NCBI GenBank assembly: GCA_028823185.1
Contig: JAPKBY010000115.1
Span: forward strand, 1-6,086
DNA: 6,086 nucleotides
Origin: Planctomycetota bacterium
GTDB lineage: Bacteria > Planctomycetota > UBA1135 > GCA-002686595
Direction: 5' to 3'
Below, piece after piece: positions 5,093 through 6,086 of the stretch. The notes beneath the pieces are model-generated. The model worked only from the letters and a program-made list of their open reading frames with translations. It had not been told where the DNA came from and searched no databases. The position numbers and the translations under genes were made by a program. Every line of letters begins with the position of its first letter. The first letter of the stretch is position 1.

Positions 5093-6086
5093 TCTTCTGG
5101 TTCCCAGCTAGCTGCGCGCGGCAGGCTGGGTTGTAAGAGCGCGAGCATCGCGCATGCGGTCCCATAGCTGCGGCTGCGCGGGAAGACGCGGTCATTCCAA
5201 GTCCCCGGGTCAGGCTCGTTGTAGAAGGTCTCGGAATTCCGCTCATTGTCTCCATCTTTCTCGACGCCTTGAATTTCGAAGAGGCGCTCGTGGAGCATCG
5301 TGCGGTGCTTCGCGCGCTCTCCCTCTGGGAGGAACTCGATCGCCATGGCGACGTAGCGGTGACCATACATCACGTAATAGGGAGCGACGCTGTAGTCGCC
5401 GATGTGAGTGCCTTTCTTGGCGCGACGAACTTCGAGTTCATCCCAGTGCTCATGGAATTTCTCGACGGAGTTGCGCAGGCGATCCACATCTCCGCGCCCA
5501 GCTAGGGCGAGGGCGACCTCTGTGATGGGAGTCCGCGCGATGCAGCCCGGCATCTTGTCGCTGCCACCTCCCGTCGTGTATGGGTAGCCATCCTCCTTTG
5601 TGCGGCATCCCTCTAGGGTGTCGAGGGCTCGGACGATGACGTCATCATCGACCTCTTCGCCTTGGGCCTTCGCTTCGAAGAGGGCGAGCAGTGTGGGGCC
5701 AGTCATGAATGGAGAGGCCGCGGAGGGGCCGCGCCGACTGCGAGAGTAGTTCCAGCCGCCGGTGTTCGGGATCTCAGTCTCTTGCAGTGTCTCCACTAGC
5801 CAAGTGATCTTCTTGTTGACTGCCTTCTTATGCTTAGACGGGACGCGCTTTAAGGAGCGCATTCGCAGGAGGAACTCCAGCGCATAGGTGTGTCCCCAGC
5901 CGCGGACGTCATAGGTGTAGTTTCCGCTGGCGGCCATGGTCTTGTGATCGAGCGCCTCAAGGACAAAGCCGAGCCCACGCTCGATAGCCTTCTTGCGCTT
6001 CGTGCTCTTGCCCGGCGCTTCGAGCAGCGCTGCCGCTGTGATGGAGGTGCCGCCGATGCGGTAGCCCATGGGGATCACATAGGAGC
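5089..6086 (-). CDS. Alpha/alpha-toroid (prenyltransferase/squalene-oxidase repeat) protein, 5' end missing
   Basis: The frame is open to the right edge: codons TCC TAT lie upstream of the first in-frame GTG at 6078. The true start, and any signal peptide, is therefore probably outside the window; at least 331 residues are visible. Numbering from that GTG, paired amphipathic helices alternate with Gly/Trp turns as in a terpenoid-cyclase toroid: GYRIGGTSITAAALL at 5-19, VRGWGHTYALEFLLRM at 58-73, GGWNYS at 107-112, TGPTLLALFEA at 126-136, ARTPITEVALALAGRGD at 181-197, GDYSVAPYYVMYGHRYVAMA at 227-246 and GTWNDRVFPRSRSYGTACAM at 292-311. The DXDD acid motif of squalene-hopene cyclases is not seen, so a cyclase role is not supported. 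It may be a structural or binding domain; similar proteins are common in planctomycetes with no assigned function. A basic, charged segment (SLKRVPSKHKKAVNKK, 75-90) separates two helices. The stop codon overlaps that of ribE. Confidence 0.85.
   Translation of the reverse strand, partial: SYVIPMGYRIGGTSITAAALLEAPGKSTKRKKAIERGLGFVLEALDHKTMAASGNYTYDVRGWGHTYALEFLLRMRSLKRVPSKHKKAVNKKITWLVETLQETEIPNTGGWNYSRSRRGPSAASPFMTGPTLLALFEAKAQGEEVDDDVIVRALDTLEGCRTKEDGYPYTTGGGSDKMPGCIARTPITEVALALAGRGDVDRLRNSVEKFHEHWDELEVRRAKKGTHIGDYSVAPYYVMYGHRYVAMAIEFLPEGERAKHRTMLHERLFEIQGVEKDGDNERNSETFYNEPDPGTWNDRVFPRSRSYGTACAMLALLQPSLPRAASWEPED

Noticed and set aside
5269..5525. Plus-strand open frames downstream of ribE
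   Set aside because: They are antisense to the toroid protein, which has clear family-like repeats, and they have no independent support.
5650..5655. Asp-rich VDDDV in the toroid protein as a possible DXDD catalytic motif
   Set aside because: It sits at the start of an amphipathic helix after EE rather than in the cyclase active-site context, and the spacing of surrounding motifs does not fit.

Overview
The window looks like a piece of a Planctomycetota-type chromosome. The assignment is by inference: secD and secF are fused into one long gene with enlarged extracytoplasmic domains, one neighbour is an alpha/alpha-toroid (prenyltransferase/squalene-oxidase repeat) protein of a type common in that phylum, several starts lack a clear Shine-Dalgarno, and GC is moderately high. 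No rRNA or marker gene is present to prove it.

Layout, left to right. At 1-80 (minus) is the first 26 codons of a membrane or secreted protein that runs off the left edge. Next come three minus-strand genes transcribed right to left: trmD (3673-4362, tRNA m1G37 methyltransferase), rplS (3221-3634, ribosomal protein L19) and secDF (85-3036, Sec translocation motor). trmD and rplS are 38 bp apart. rplS and secDF are separated by 127 bp that hold a candidate promoter, a 21-codon mini-ORF and a strong hairpin. The gene at 1-80 begins 4 bp after secDF. A 97-bp divergent intergenic region (4363-4459) separates trmD from ribE (4460-5092, plus, riboflavin synthase) and contains a 9-bp direct repeat with exact 20-bp periodicity over a candidate trmD promoter. 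ribE runs tail-to-tail into the toroid gene (5089-6086, minus, 5' end outside the window), and the two stop codons share a single CTAG.

The trmD-rplS-secDF block joins translation accuracy, ribosome assembly and protein export. ribE is an unrelated housekeeping gene for FMN/FAD supply. The toroid protein has no assigned role. I saw no mobile element, CRISPR array, RNA gene, phage gene or defence system, and the window is mostly core genome. The most unusual features are an insertion of about 85 residues in the SecD P1 domain carrying an LTRG-type motif, the enlarged SecF periplasmic domain, and the repeat and hairpin architecture in the two intergenic regions.
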